From positions 1,223,001 to 1,287,000 of the forward strand of contig NC_064042.1 in the NCBI RefSeq assembly GCF_932526225.1: a DNA stretch of 64,000 nt, in the 5' to 3' direction. Shown in pieces: positions 14,582 to 24,985 of this stretch (position 1 is its first letter; the number at the start of each line of letters is the position of its first letter). The notes below the pieces were generated by a model. That model made no database searches and was not told where the DNA came from. It saw only the letters and a program-made list of their open reading frames with translations. Source of the stretch: Nematostella vectensis (Eukaryota; Cnidaria; Anthozoa; Actiniaria; Edwardsiidae). The position numbers were made by a program, and so were the translations under genes.

Positions 14582-17500
14582 TCTGCTATCACTCCACAGT
14601 CATTTTGGAAGCAAGACATGGACGAAAAGTTTGCATTCGGGAATCTGCACCGGACAGAACCACTGGCCGGTATGGCACCCGCATCAGGCACTCCGAATGT
14701 CTGGTATCCTGCCTCAGCTGCTCTTACTAACATTGCAGCCGGAGCAAAGGGCTCCCCAAACAGCTCTTACGCAGGGTCTACGCCTGACTCTTCAGCACGG
14801 TTTGTTACACCACCAAGTGGCCCTACAGCAGAAGAGAACACTGACTTGATCAGGTCTGAATTGCTGGGGTTATTGCAGTCGAAAACTGGGGGTCAGACGT
14901 TTGGCGGAGCAGGTGTAGGACATAGCCCATTAGGAGCTTCGGAAAACAGCTATTCTCTCAAGGAGTACGAGCCAAGGACACCTGAAGGTGAAGAGGAGGA
15001 GGAGGAAGAGGAGGATTGGGAGACTGAGACAGAGTCCGAGGGTGAAGATTATTCATCAAATGAAGAACTCGAGAAAGAGAATCAGTTCTACGGCAGCCCT
15101 AGTGGCACCTTTATGTCTGGCATGGAGCCTGTACCGATGAAGCCAAACCAGGCTGTTATTCAACAAGTTACTTTTACGTCTGGCATGGAGCCTGTACCGA
15201 TGAAGCCAAACCAGGCTGTTATTCAACAAGTTACTTTTACGTCTGGCATGGAGCCTGTACCGATGCAGCCAAACCAAGCTGTCATTCAACAAGTTAAGAA
15301 CCTACAATGGCATGGCCAGGATACAGTGAGGCTGCCCGAAAGCACTGTACCTCCACTTAACTTCGCAGAGTCTTCTCCACTTGCTGAAAGAAAGTTCCTC
15401 ACCGCTAAAAGTCCTGCTAAAGGCACAAAGAAATCAGATGAAGACTGTGTGATTGTCTATGAGATTCGAGCCGCCAAAGCTGATCGTGAGAGAGCAGAGC
15501 GTTTACTTTTACCACCCAATTTCTTCAACTACACAAGGGGTCAGCCTTGCAAAGGTTGCTTTGGCTGTAAAGGTACCCGTAGTCCAGAGATTTCTCGTGA
15601 AAAGAGCAAACACAGTCACGCTGGCGATCAAGAAGTGCCCCAAGTTTTGCAGGAGCCCAGTGAGAGTACTACAGCTGGTCCAATGGTTGAGAATAAGAGA
15701 CCCGTGTTTGGCTCTTCTGCTGGTTTCGGATCTCTAACCTTTGAAAGTTATACTGCATCAAGCAAGGAAGCATTCGGGAGCAAAAGTGGCACAAAGGAGT
15801 TCCCGCAGGCTGGACGGCAGTTGTTTGGATCAGTAAGCGGAGAGGACACTCTTGAAGAAGAAGCGGATGCCCACTTTAAACCTGTCATACCTCTTCCAGC
15901 TCGTGTTCAAGTAGTCACTGGGGAGGAGAATCACGAGGTTATGTTCTCTGGGCGCGCCAAGCTTTATCGCTTCAACGTTGACCTCAAAGCATGGAAAGAA
16001 AGAGGTGTTGGAGATATCAAGCTTCTGAGAGACCTGAAGAGCGGGAAAGGGCGCGTCATAATGCGGCGAGATCAGATTTACAAACTCTGCGCCAATCACT
16101 GGATCAAGCCTGATATGGAGCTCAAGTCTAACATGGGTTCAGACCGCTCCTGGGTCTGGAATACTTTGGCAGACTTTAGCGAGGAAGAGCCGTCAGCAGA
16201 GCAACTTGCCATTCGCTTCAAATTACCAGAGACCGCTACAAAGTTCAAGGAAGCGTTTGATGAACTGAAGAACGCTGAACCAATAAGTGAAGGCGTACCA
16301 GACAACAAAGGCAAGGTTGAAGAAATCAAGACTATGCCATCTGAATCGTGGGAATGTGATGGGTGCTATCTTTCAAATACCCTCGCCACTGATACATGCA
16401 AAGCATGTGGTGCAGAGAGACCAAACAAACAAGTCGCACAGCCTTCCAAAAAGACTATACCAGAATCCCCGAACCCTCCTACTGCTACTGAGCCTCGGGA
16501 AGAACCAAGTACCTTAACGTTTAAATTTGGAACAGACGGGAGCAAGCTATTTGGAGGAAAGCCGTTATTCACTGTTGGGAGAGAAAGTAGCGGTGAAGAG
16601 AAGATCGACGAGGAGGAAGTCCCCTTGAATATCATTAAATATTCGCCAGCGAAAAGCCCTGTGAAACCAAAAACACCAGTGAAAGAGCCGACATCCTCCT
16701 TGTCAGGTTTCTCATTTGGTGCAGCAACGCCTTCCAAATTTACGTTCCGTATGGACCTATCTCAGAAGTCGTCCCCCCAAGTAGAATCTCCTGTGAAGTC
16801 CCCTGCCAAGTCACCCGTTAAAGTCCCAGAAACCCCCACTTCCCCTACTTCCCCGGGCGCGGCCTCAGAATGTGAAGACGACGGACCTCACTTTGAACCA
16901 GTGATCGCCCTTCCCAAGAAGATCGAGGTTAGAACAGGAGAGGAAGAGGAGGTTATTGTGTACAGTCATCGAGCAAAGCTTTACCGACACGACAAGGAGT
17001 CAGCCCAGTGGAAGGAGCGTGGTCTAGGGGATGTCAAAATCCTCAAGAACCCCAGAACGCTCAAGTGCCGTGTGTTAATGCGACGAGAGAATGTCCTCAA
17101 GATATGTGCCAATCATCAAATCACCCCTGTGATGCACCTTGAGCCCATGCGTGGGTGTGATCGGGCTTGGGTGTGGCACGTCTTGGCGGATTTCTCTGAT
17201 GAAGAGCAGAAGAAAGAATTATTCGCCATTCGCTTTAAGACTGTAGGGATCGCTCAAGATTTCAAGAAGGCGTTTGAAGATGCACGGGAATCAAGTAAAA
17301 GCGATAGTACTGGCTCTACGCCAGCTAAAGACACATGTGTGATTGAGGATTTGCAAAGTAAGTCACAAGACCCAGTTAGCAATTCAGTCTCTACACCCAA
17401 AAACAAAGACACTACATCGTCAAGTGGTGAAACGCCCTCGGTAGTGTATTGCAAAGAGGCGAACGACGAGGAAAAGGAGAAGGCAGGGAAGCTGAAGCTT

Positions 17501-20500
17501 CCAGAGACGTTCTTCGCTGGAGAAGCAAAAGAGAGAATAGACGCCGTACAACTTAGCAGGTAGGGCAATAGTGGGTCCCTTTTTTCGTTGTTGTCGAAGT
17601 GATTGATGTGTATTTACGTTAGGCTAAAGCCTATGTTACACGGGCAAGTATCTTTTGCAACCACCAAATGCCTTATTTGTAGGGCCAGGAGTGTAGCATA
17701 GGCTCACAATGCGATATTTGATTCGTGGTGAGCCCCAGAAAAGGTGCTATTTGAAACATTGCGAGTTTGTTGATAACATGTTCTTGCAATCTATCACTCG
17801 ATGTTTACTAAAAAAAAACACTGCAATGTTATTTGCCGTATTCTGCTGTAATATAGTATAAATTTACCGTGGGTATATAGTAGGATGTAGTGAGAATTGA
17901 GAGTATGTTACATATTCATACGAAAATTCGTACATATTATTACATTCGTACGTACGTTTGTATTGTGATTCAACAGTAGCGTACGTTAGCAACTTTTAGA
18001 ATTGCTTTGCCAAAAGATAATCCAATTTTTTTTAAACACAAAATTTGGGTGAATGGTTTAAAATTCTACGCGAATTGTGTTTACATTTGTTGTGAACCGT
18101 GCAGGCGCCTGTTTGAAGCCATCGTATCTTTTTCATTTTAAAGCTCGACTGAAACAAAGTCACCCACAGAAAAGTCTTCTAAACCCTTCCTGTTTGGATC
18201 TCCGAGCGTGTCTTCTTTAAGCTTCGCTTCCGTTGCTGGAGCAGGCACAAGCCCGTTTATTAGTTCTGACGGATCTGCTAAACCGTTTGCAAACGCTGGT
18301 GCAAAGCTGTTCGAGGCTTTTGGTTCACCCGAGTCTGGCCAGGACATTGAAGAGCCACACTTTGAACCGATTATCCCACTACCTGAGAAAATAGAGGTAA
18401 AGACAGGGGAAGAACACGAGAAGGCTCTGTTCTCCCATCGTGCTAAGTTATACCGGTACGACAGCAATGCGAAGCAGTGGAAAGAGCGAGGCATCGGAGA
18501 TATCAAGTTGCTGTCCAACCCACAGACAGGACGCGTTCGAGTGCTGATGCGACGTGATCAAGTCCTGAAAATATGCGCAAACCACCTCCTAACTCCAGAC
18601 ATGACGATCAAACCAAATGCGGGATCTGATAAATCACTTGTTTGGAGCACTGTAGCGGATTACGCTGAGGAAGAATCGAAGCCTGAACAGTTTGCTGTGC
18701 GTTTCAAGCATGCAGAGACTGCCACGTTGTTCAGGAAAACCTTCGAGGAGAGTGTTCAAGTGGAAGGAAAGATTGAGAGTGGTGCTGAAGGTGGGGGAGA
18801 CACCCAGCCTAAGTCAATCGATGCTGAGGAGAACACTGATAAAAGAGATAAAGAATCGCTATTCGAAAAGTTTAAAGCGAAGCCTGGTGAGTGGGACTGT
18901 GAGACGTGTCTTGTGCGTAACACTGCAGAATCTAAGACCTGTCCTGCGTGTCAGACACCTAAGCCCGGAGCCACACAGACATCACACTTAACTGGTGTTA
19001 CTAAGCAAGGCGGTTCTACACCCAAATTCTCATTTGGAATTCAGCAACCAGCGTCACAGCCCTCTGAAGCCACTGCGGCAGTATCGGCACCTAGCCAACG
19101 TGTTAAAGAATCTTCAGGCGTAACCGGCACTAAAGATTCTTTATTGGACAAATTCAAACCTAAGCCTGGAGAGTGGGACTGTGAGATGTGTCTTGTGCAT
19201 AATACGGCAGACTGCACAATCTGCCCGGCATGTCAGACGCCTAAACCCGGGGCACCACAGCCATCAATTGCACCCTCCTCAACGCCTCAATTCGGTTTTG
19301 GCGTCCCCAAGCAGGACAACACAATTCCTAAATTTTCGTTCGGGACACAGCCGTCTGGGACCACAGTGGCCAGTTCAAGCCATGGACAAGAGGAGAAAGC
19401 TTCTTCAAATGTGTCTACCAGTCAGGGATCTTTGCTTGACAAGTTTAAACCGAAGCCGGGAGAGTGGGACTGTGAGACGTGTCTTGTTCATAATGCGGCA
19501 GACTGCACAATCTGCCCGGCATGTCAGACCCCTAAACCCGGAGAACCACAGACGTCACAGCCAACCGCTCCCAAGTTCAGTTTTGGAGTTACTAAGCAAG
19601 GCGGCACTACTCCCAAATTCTCATTTGGAGTTCAACAACCAGCTTCACAGCCCTCTGAAGCCACTGCGTCAGTATCAGGCACTTGTCAACAGGGTAAAGA
19701 CTCTTCGGACATAACCTGCAATAACGAATCTTTATTGGACAAATTCAAACCTAAGCCTGGAGAGTGGGACTGTGAGATGTGTCTTGTGCATAATATGGCA
19801 GATTGCACAGTCTGTCCTGCGTGCCAGACGCCTAAGCCCAAGGCACTACAGCCATCAAACACACCCTTCTCGACACCTAAATTCGGTTTTGGCGTCCCTA
19901 AGCAGGACAACGCCACTCCTAAATTTTCGTTCGGGACACAGCCGACTGGGACCACAGTGGCCAATTCAAGCCATGGACAAGAGGAGAAAGCTTCTTCAAA
20001 TGTGTCTACCAGTCAAGGATCTTTGCTTGACAAGTTCAAACCAAAGCCTGGAGAGTGGGACTGTGAGACGTGTCTTGTTCATAATGCGGCCAACTCTGCT
20101 ATCTGCCCTGCGTGTCAAACACCTAAACCCAGTGCTGAACAAACAACTCAGCCGCCAGCCGTAACTCCCCAGTTCAGCTTTGGTATCCCAAAGAGAGGCG
20201 ACATGACACCACAATTCTCTTTTGGGGTCAAGCCACAAGCATCGCAACCCGCTAGTAGCTCATTTGCTGGGTTTACAACACAAAAAGAAGAAACGTTTCC
20301 TTCAAAGATAACGTTTGGGGCACATAGTAGTGTATTTGGGAGCCCAGTTGTTCAAGAAGTTAAGAAAACTGAAAAGGCCAGCCCCGTCTTGTCTCCACCT
20401 AAATTCCAATTTGGGACGGCACCCATGACAGCTGGAGAACCAATCTGTCAACAGGCAAAGGATGGCGAAAAAGCTGTGGTCGCAGAGGAAGACAGGAATG

Positions 20501-23397
20501 ACTCTCCAAACGATTCTACCGACAGCGATCTGATATTGGTGTCGTCTGTCAGCCCTACTAGCGATGAGGTTAAACAAGCCGAGGTTCATGCTAACCGCTC
20601 CCCTCGCAGATCAGCTGACGTTCTACTAGTGGCATCAGTCGAACCAACGACTGACGAGGTAAAACGTGCAGAAGCTTTACTGTTGCCAAGTAGCTTTTTC
20701 CTGTTCGAGAGATCAAAGAGTGAGGAGACTTCAACTGAGCGCAAACCGAGGTCGAAGTCAGTGGATTATAAACTTCCTGCAGGATCTCAAGACCCACAAA
20801 ATGTGAGGCAACAAGAAACGGATCCAAAGGAATCTACAAGTACACCAAAGAGTGAGCATGTGTTTGGCTCTACCAGTGCCACGTCGTATGCGTCATTCGG
20901 CGATGTTGCAGGACAAGGTTTTAAGGCCAAGGACAGCAAAGCAACATTTGCCGGGCAGGGATCTCAGCTTTTCGCCGAGCCTCAATGCAATGACTCTCCC
21001 GAAACGGAAGCGGATGGCATCGATTTTGCACCGCTGGTGTCCCTACCTAAAGTTGAGGTTGTCACCGGGGAGGAGAATGAGGAGGCCTTGTTCTCGCATC
21101 GTGCAAAGCTTTATCGCTATGACAAAGATAGCAATCAGTGGAAGGAGCGTGGAGTTGGGGACATTAAGATCCTCAAGAATGCGACAGACCAGAAGTGCCG
21201 CATCCTGATGCGAAGAGATCAGATCCGCAAGTTGTGCGCCAACCACAACATTACGTCGGAGATTAAGCTCCTACCTATGTCAACATCTGATCGAGCTTGG
21301 GTGTGGACCAGCCTCGCCGACCTTTCCGAAGAAGAGCCCAAAGTTGAACAACTTGCTGTAAAGTTTAAGTCTCCCTCAGTTGCTCATCAGTTCAAAGACG
21401 TCTTTGAAAAGGCGCAGCAGAGGCTCAATATTGAGGAAATAGCAGAGAAAATAGTTAGAGATTCTTCAGCTACTAATGATGGCGACAAGCTGGACAAACA
21501 GCCTCCAGGTGGTAGTGAGGCGCCTCAAGAGGGCAACCAGCCAAACCAAGAACAAAGGTGGGATTGTGCTAGCTGTGGATGTGTGAACAGCGCAAAGTCG
21601 CATCAGTGCTTTGGTTGCAGCCTAGACAAGGTGGGGTTAGAAAAGCCTGCTCCCAAATCCATGATTCAAGATTTATCGGAAAAGTGGCAGTGTGATTCAT
21701 GCTACGTCCATCACCCCGATGAACGTGGGTTCTGTCTTGCCTGCGGCAACAGTAGATACAAAGGAAGCCCACCAAGTGACGAACAAAGCAAACGACTACA
21801 ACAACCCGAGGGTACAGATGAACAAGATGCTCCAAACAGTCCTGAGAAGGCAGTCCAGAGTGAACCAGTAAAACCGTTCCTGTTTGGGGCCCCTTCTGTG
21901 TCGTCTGTGTCGTTCAACGATATCACAACCAGTGGTATTGGACCTGGCTTCTTCAGTAGACCACCCCAACAACCCGAGGAAAAGGAAAGCGAAGAAGCCA
22001 ATGAGCATGAGCAGGAGCATGAGCATGACACATCCGGGGATCACATTCACTTTGAGCCAATCATCCCGCTACCGGATAAAGTTGAGCGGGTGACGGGCGA
22101 AGAAGCCGATCAGGAAGTCTTCAAATGGCGGGCCAAGTTGTACCGTTTCGACGTTGACACAAAGGCGTGGAAAGACCGGGGTATCGGAGACATCAAAATC
22201 TTGCAGAATGTGTCCAGCGGGAAAGCTCGTATTGTTATGCGCAGGGAGCATATACACAAATTATGTGCGAACCATCTCATCAATGCCAGCATGGAGTTGA
22301 CGCCGCTTGCGGGCTCTGATCGCGCGTGGGTGTGGCAGACGCTTGCGGATATCTCGGAAGAGGAGGCGAAACCGGAAGAGCTTGCTGTGCGCTTTAAGAA
22401 CGCGGAAATCGCAGCGTTGTTCAAGGAAAAGTTCGATGCCTGTAAAGGTGGGTTTCCGACAAATGGTTCCCCTTCTACAAATAAATGTCAAGAGAAAAGT
22501 GAATGTAAATCTGAAGAGAAAAGCGAGATGGAATGTGATAAAATGAAGCTGGTTGCATATGAAGGCGCACCAAGTAAACAAAGCCCAAATAAGGACGTCT
22601 TGCCAAAGGAATCATATTCTCATTTCTCGACCTCTAGCACCGTCACGCAAACCTCAACAACGCAAATGAAATTCGTCCAGCAGATCAGCAGTGGTTCCAC
22701 TGTTATACACTCGACCGAAAGATCAGCAGTCGGACAGGCATTCCAGAAATTGCAGGTCACAGAAAAGGGTGGTGAGAGGACAAAAGAAACGCAATCAGCT
22801 TCGACAATCGCTATTCAGGACTCACAGATATCCTCAAGCGGACGGAGCAACACCGGACAATTCCAGTTCGGATTCGGAAGCCCGCCCCGAACCCCCCCTG
22901 GTCATGGAATCGCGTCACCCTTCGCCCAGTTCGGAGGGTTCTCAGCGGGTTTGGCCTCCCAACAGCATGACCCAGGATCAGGAGGCGGGACACCGTTACA
23001 AGGAGCTGACCCCTCTACTAAAGTCGGTGAGTCAGTCGGAACATCTGACACTGTGGATAGGCCATCTCCATTCCACTTTCAAACACAGCCAGTTTTCGGC
23101 CAGCCAGGGTTCTTCTCCGGGTTCGGCAAGCCGCCACCGCCACTGCAGAGTCCAGGAGATAGCGAGAAAGTGAGGCAAGAGTCGAAATCTCTGAGCGCGA
23201 CGCAGTCTACGCAGGTGAATGACAAGAAAACGATCACGCGCAAGGAGATGACAGTCCAACAAGCCGCTCACGTGACACGCGTGGGGAACGAAACCGAGGG
23301 TGCTTCTGGGAAGGTGTTGAGTTGCTCGCCTGAGATAACTCGAATGTTGGACGATTTACAAGAATCAAGCAAAGCGGAGGGACAAAGTGACCAGTAA
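537..23397 (+). CDS. RANBP2: RANBP2/Nup358, giant nucleoporin (5' partial, 25 visible exons)
   Basis: This is the filament nucleoporin on the cytoplasmic face of the nuclear pore; it binds Ran-GTP, transport factors and SUMO machinery. About 4,014 residues are visible. Exons: 537-605, 2373-2430, 2896-2996, 3064-3091, 3208-3325, 3767-3917, 4230-4395, 4777-4856, 5214-5267, 5415-5496, 6439-6528, 6834-6931, 7302-7477, 7953-8076, 8559-8615, 8993-9048, 9249-9306, 9571-9708, 9886-10044, 10461-10553, 10634-10718, 11219-11325, 12787-12921, 13051-17559 and 18144-23397 (TAA stop). Splice phases agree at every junction. Domain order: TPR/helical region, coiled coil, RanBD1, zinc finger, IR-like motif, RanBD2, zinc finger, RanBD3, IR-like motif, RanBD4, five zinc fingers, IR-like motifs, RanBD5, two zinc fingers, RanBD6, FG-rich tail. 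The total is one base over a multiple of three because of a frame break in exon 13051-17559. The vertebrate C-terminal cyclophilin domain is absent. The N-terminus lies before position 1. Confidence 0.95.
738..2158 (+). repeat. Minisatellite of about 53 bp units in a RANBP2 intron
   Basis: About 27 head-to-tail units of roughly 52-53 bp fill most of the intron 606-2372. A core is GTCCGTTATATGGAGGTTCT followed by ACTGTATGTTTGTTATG and GTGGTGGTCCCGAGGGT. Units differ by point changes and by a 1-2 bp indel (TATATGG versus TATAGG), so long apparent open frames appear in all three plus-strand frames. These frames are by-products of the repeat and not genes. Read on the minus strand, the unit resembles the terminus of a pogo/Tigger-type DNA transposon (CAGTAGAACCTCC...). 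Confidence 0.93.
4495..4735 (+). repeat. Short minisatellite (about 40 bp units) in a RANBP2 intron
   Basis: Five copies of a roughly 40 bp unit containing TGTAATTTTGTATCAGAGT and TGCAGTGTTT, in two groups each followed by AGGGTTTGGATCTG. They lie in the intron 4396-4776. The pattern suggests duplication of a compound block of two or three units. The minus-strand open frames across it are repeat by-products. Confidence 0.85.
5737..5905. mobile_element. Possible pogo/Tigger-like MITE remnant
   Basis: The stretch begins CAGTGGACACCCTCTCGAC and ends, inverted, with ATGTAGATTCCACTG, giving short CAGTGGA-type inverted ends of a pogo/mariner kind. The interior carries GTCC-ATTAA and GAGGTCTGTTATATG motifs, similar to the minisatellite unit at 738-2158. 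It is non-coding and lies in the intron 5497-6438. The boundaries are approximate. Confidence 0.4.
7493..7746. mobile_element. TTAA-flanked MITE, copy 1 (piggyBac-like)
   Basis: A 254 bp element with perfect inverted ends of about 32 bp. Each end is TTAA plus AAAGCCGCATTGTCACCAGT or its complement, then TTACTTCCGG. A second copy of the same length class lies at 60754-61009. TTAA at both outer ends of both copies matches the target-site duplication used by piggyBac transposases; the family assignment is inferred from that alone. There is no coding capacity. It sits in the RANBP2 intron 7478-7952. Confidence 0.85.
11766..12775 (+). repeat. 14-bp minisatellite of about 70 units, abutting a RANBP2 splice acceptor
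   Basis: About 1 kb of tandem 14-bp units (TGACCCTTGTGTAA or TGACCCTTGTGTAT). A longer variant with an extra TGACCCAT recurs every 100-200 bp. The array ends about 12-20 bases before the AG at 12785-12786 that opens the next RANBP2 exon. On the minus strand the unit lacks stops in any frame, so three long artefactual frames of the type GSLHKGHYTRVNTQ arise; none is a gene. Confidence 0.95.
13051..17559 (+). CDS. RANBP2: RANBP2 giant exon A: RanBD 1-3, two zinc fingers, FG and IR-like motifs
   Basis: The exon opens after CAG at 13048-13050 and ends at a donor (CAG|GTAGGG) at 17559/17560, so the in-frame TAG just downstream is intronic. RanBD1 lies at about 13432-13840, RanBD2 at 15868-16270 and RanBD3 at 16882-17280; each has the HFEP...LP, TGEE, RAKL(F/Y)R, WKERG and (L/I)MRR...CANH blocks of Ran-GTP-binding domains. 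Four-cysteine zinc fingers are at 13966-14037 (WSCSIC...CAAC) and 16348-16422 (WECDGC...CKAC). IR-like SUMO-E3 motifs are at 15435-15535 and 17439-17522. An acidic stretch (about 14990-15050) and a 21-residue triplication (15112-15297) separate RanBD1 from RanBD2. The reading frame moves by +1 within or beside a GCC repeat at 14551-14583; both frames are open from 14432 to 14730. The first frame is homologous before the tract and the second after it. Confidence 0.93.
14551..14583 (+). repeat. GCC trinucleotide tract with a frame break (RANBP2)
   Basis: A run of about ten GCC triplets inside the giant RANBP2 exon. In the upstream frame it reads poly-Arg and runs to a stop at about 14730. In the downstream frame it reads poly-Ala and continues into conserved sequence (QSFWKQDMDEKFAFG). 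Removing one base or adding two within the tract would join the frames. It may be a sequencing, assembly or allelic length error; no plausible intron border is present. Confidence 0.85.
15112..15297 (+). repeat. 63-bp in-frame coding triplication in RANBP2
   Basis: Three nearly identical 63-bp units encode SGMEPVPMKPNQAVIQQVTFT (last unit: MQPNQ and VKN). GGCATGGAGCC recurs with 63 bp spacing, near 15119, 15182 and 15245. The third copy has third-position changes that the first two lack, so the first duplication is probably the most recent. The segment lies in the disordered linker between RanBD1 and RanBD2. Confidence 0.93.
18144..23397 (+). CDS. RANBP2: RANBP2 giant exon B: RanBD 4-6, seven zinc fingers, C-terminus
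   Basis: The exon opens after AAG at 18141-18143; the split Ser codon AG|C joins it in phase to exon A. RanBD4 is at about 18355-18745, RanBD5 at 21022-21420 and RanBD6 at 22040-22445. Five near-identical four-cysteine fingers (GEWDCE.CLVHN...CPACQTPKP) lie at 18885-20130, interleaved with FG motifs (FSFG, FGFG). Two more diverged fingers lie at 21556-21630 and 21681-21765. IR-like motifs occur at 20523-20595 (degenerate, lacking LPPxFF) and 20617-20703 (DVLLVASVEP...LLLPSSFF). After RanBD6 the protein has a low-complexity, FG/GFGxPP-rich tail and ends at TAA (23395-23397), with no cyclophilin-type PPIase fold. Confidence 0.95.
18870..20140 (+). repeat. Tandemly duplicated zinc-finger/FG modules in RANBP2
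   Basis: The five zinc fingers are spaced 282, 291, 300 and 291 bp apart. The modules at 19173 and 19764 match each other, and so do those at 19464 and 20055; both pairs are exactly 591 bp apart. A 591-bp (197-residue) two-finger block has therefore been duplicated in frame, down to shared linkers such as HGQEEKASSNVSTSQGSLLD. Confidence 0.92.
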
Positions 23398-24985
23398 TAG
23401 ATGATATCAATCGTGTCGTTGGGCTTGGTTTTTCAAAGAATATCCAACAGTAATGGATTCAGCTTACCGTATAAGCGAACCAACATCGACTGTTACGTGA
23501 GTGTAAGCTTTTCAAAGAATACCGGACAGTACAAGATTCTACTAGGTTGGAGTATAGGTGCGTTAGATTCTAATTGCGGTAATACCCTTGGGGTGAAGCT
23601 CAATTAATTAATCGATAAACAATGTAATACAAATCAATGGCAGTAACATAAAGATGCAAGTAGAACATCACAAGAGAGTGGACTCTAGATTAACTTTAGA
23701 CAAAAACAATGAATCTGTACGAAAGCATGAATAGTATGAAAGCATGAAAGTATGAACTCTTAATGTTGAGATGACAAGCTCATTGCCATGATCTTCACTG
23801 AAGTCCTACAAGCGCGTGTTCCTTCGCCTGCTAGACGCCATATTGAAAATTACCCAGAAGACACTGAGGTTTAAACGCGTGGTATTTCCTTGTTTGTTTC
23901 TCTACAAATGAAGCTTCGATCCAGTCCTACAATTAGATGCCGCTTGTTACCAAGCTGCATCCCCGGGGGGAGGGTAGTGTAATTTTTGGTTCGTTCTATA
24001 AATGTCATTTTTTCTAGAGAAAAAGAAAATTAAATCTTAAAAAAAAAAACAGATTGTTGCACTATATAAACATGTATTAACTATCATTCAGCTGTTTTGG
24101 GTTTCTCTTATGTCATTACTGATAGAGAAATCACTGTTTTTTAAATAGCAAATTTGCCCCTCCCTCCCCCCCTGAGTCTCAGATTTTTGGCACCCCCCTG
24201 AAAAAGTTATTTACACGACCTAAGGGACATGTGCCAAGTTTGGTGCTTCTACTAATAAGTGCACGAAACTGCCATTTTTGGCGACAAGCCACCCTACTAT
24301 ATAATGAAGGAGTTCGGTTGCCTTTTTTAATAGGCAGGCAAAGTGTGCTTACTTTAAGGGTTGCCTTTTCTGTATATTTGAATTTTCAAAATTCAAAAAC
24401 AGGGTACCTTTTATAAAAAAACAAGCCCTGGACCCGCTGAGTACAGGGAGCTCACATCTATGTTTAGACCAGGGGCGGTGGCACTATTCTGAGCGGATGT
24501 TTCTTTAACGCGTTTCAAGAGGTACATATGCAACCAACAACGAATTTGTTAAACAGTTGAAAATCCCGTGAATAAAAACCTAGGCTATAACCCGCGTTTA
24601 TAGAAATAGCGCTTAATGATTTGGAACTACCACCCACCCTTCCCCCCTGAAACCACCAACCACCCCTCCCGAAACCACTACCCTCCCATCCCCCCCCCTC
24701 CCCACACACACACTTATGGGACCACTCCGCCGCCCCTTGTTTTGACAAATAGGTAGAATTGCTCAGAACTTTGTGGTAAGGGCGTAGGTGTCTCATCTGC
24801 CTCCTTGTGCACAAATATTAAACAACTGCAAATGAGCCGGCTGCAAAAAGCGGTAATAACATAAACTTGAACCTCATTGATCCAAGATTCTGTGATAAAG
24901 CTCCTTAAAACATGCCTTGTTTATCATCCCAGATTTTTAGGTGGTTAAGGTTAGAAATGTTCTCTTCCCTCGCTTGCCTGCGTTC
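23398..24985 (+). other. RANBP2 3' UTR and intergenic sequence
   Basis: No coding exon was recognised. Candidate polyadenylation signals on the plus strand are ATTAAA at 24029-24034 and AATAAA at 24571-24576; which one is used cannot be told from the sequence. C-rich/CA-rich low-complexity sequence lies at about 24645-24715. The rest is AT-rich and unremarkable. Confidence 0.5.

Noticed and set aside
14432-14733. An intron within the GCC region of RANBP2 to explain the frame change
   Set aside because: The only GT...AG pair nearby (GTATCAAC to CACGCAG) spans 33 bp, too short and a multiple of three, so it would not correct the frame.
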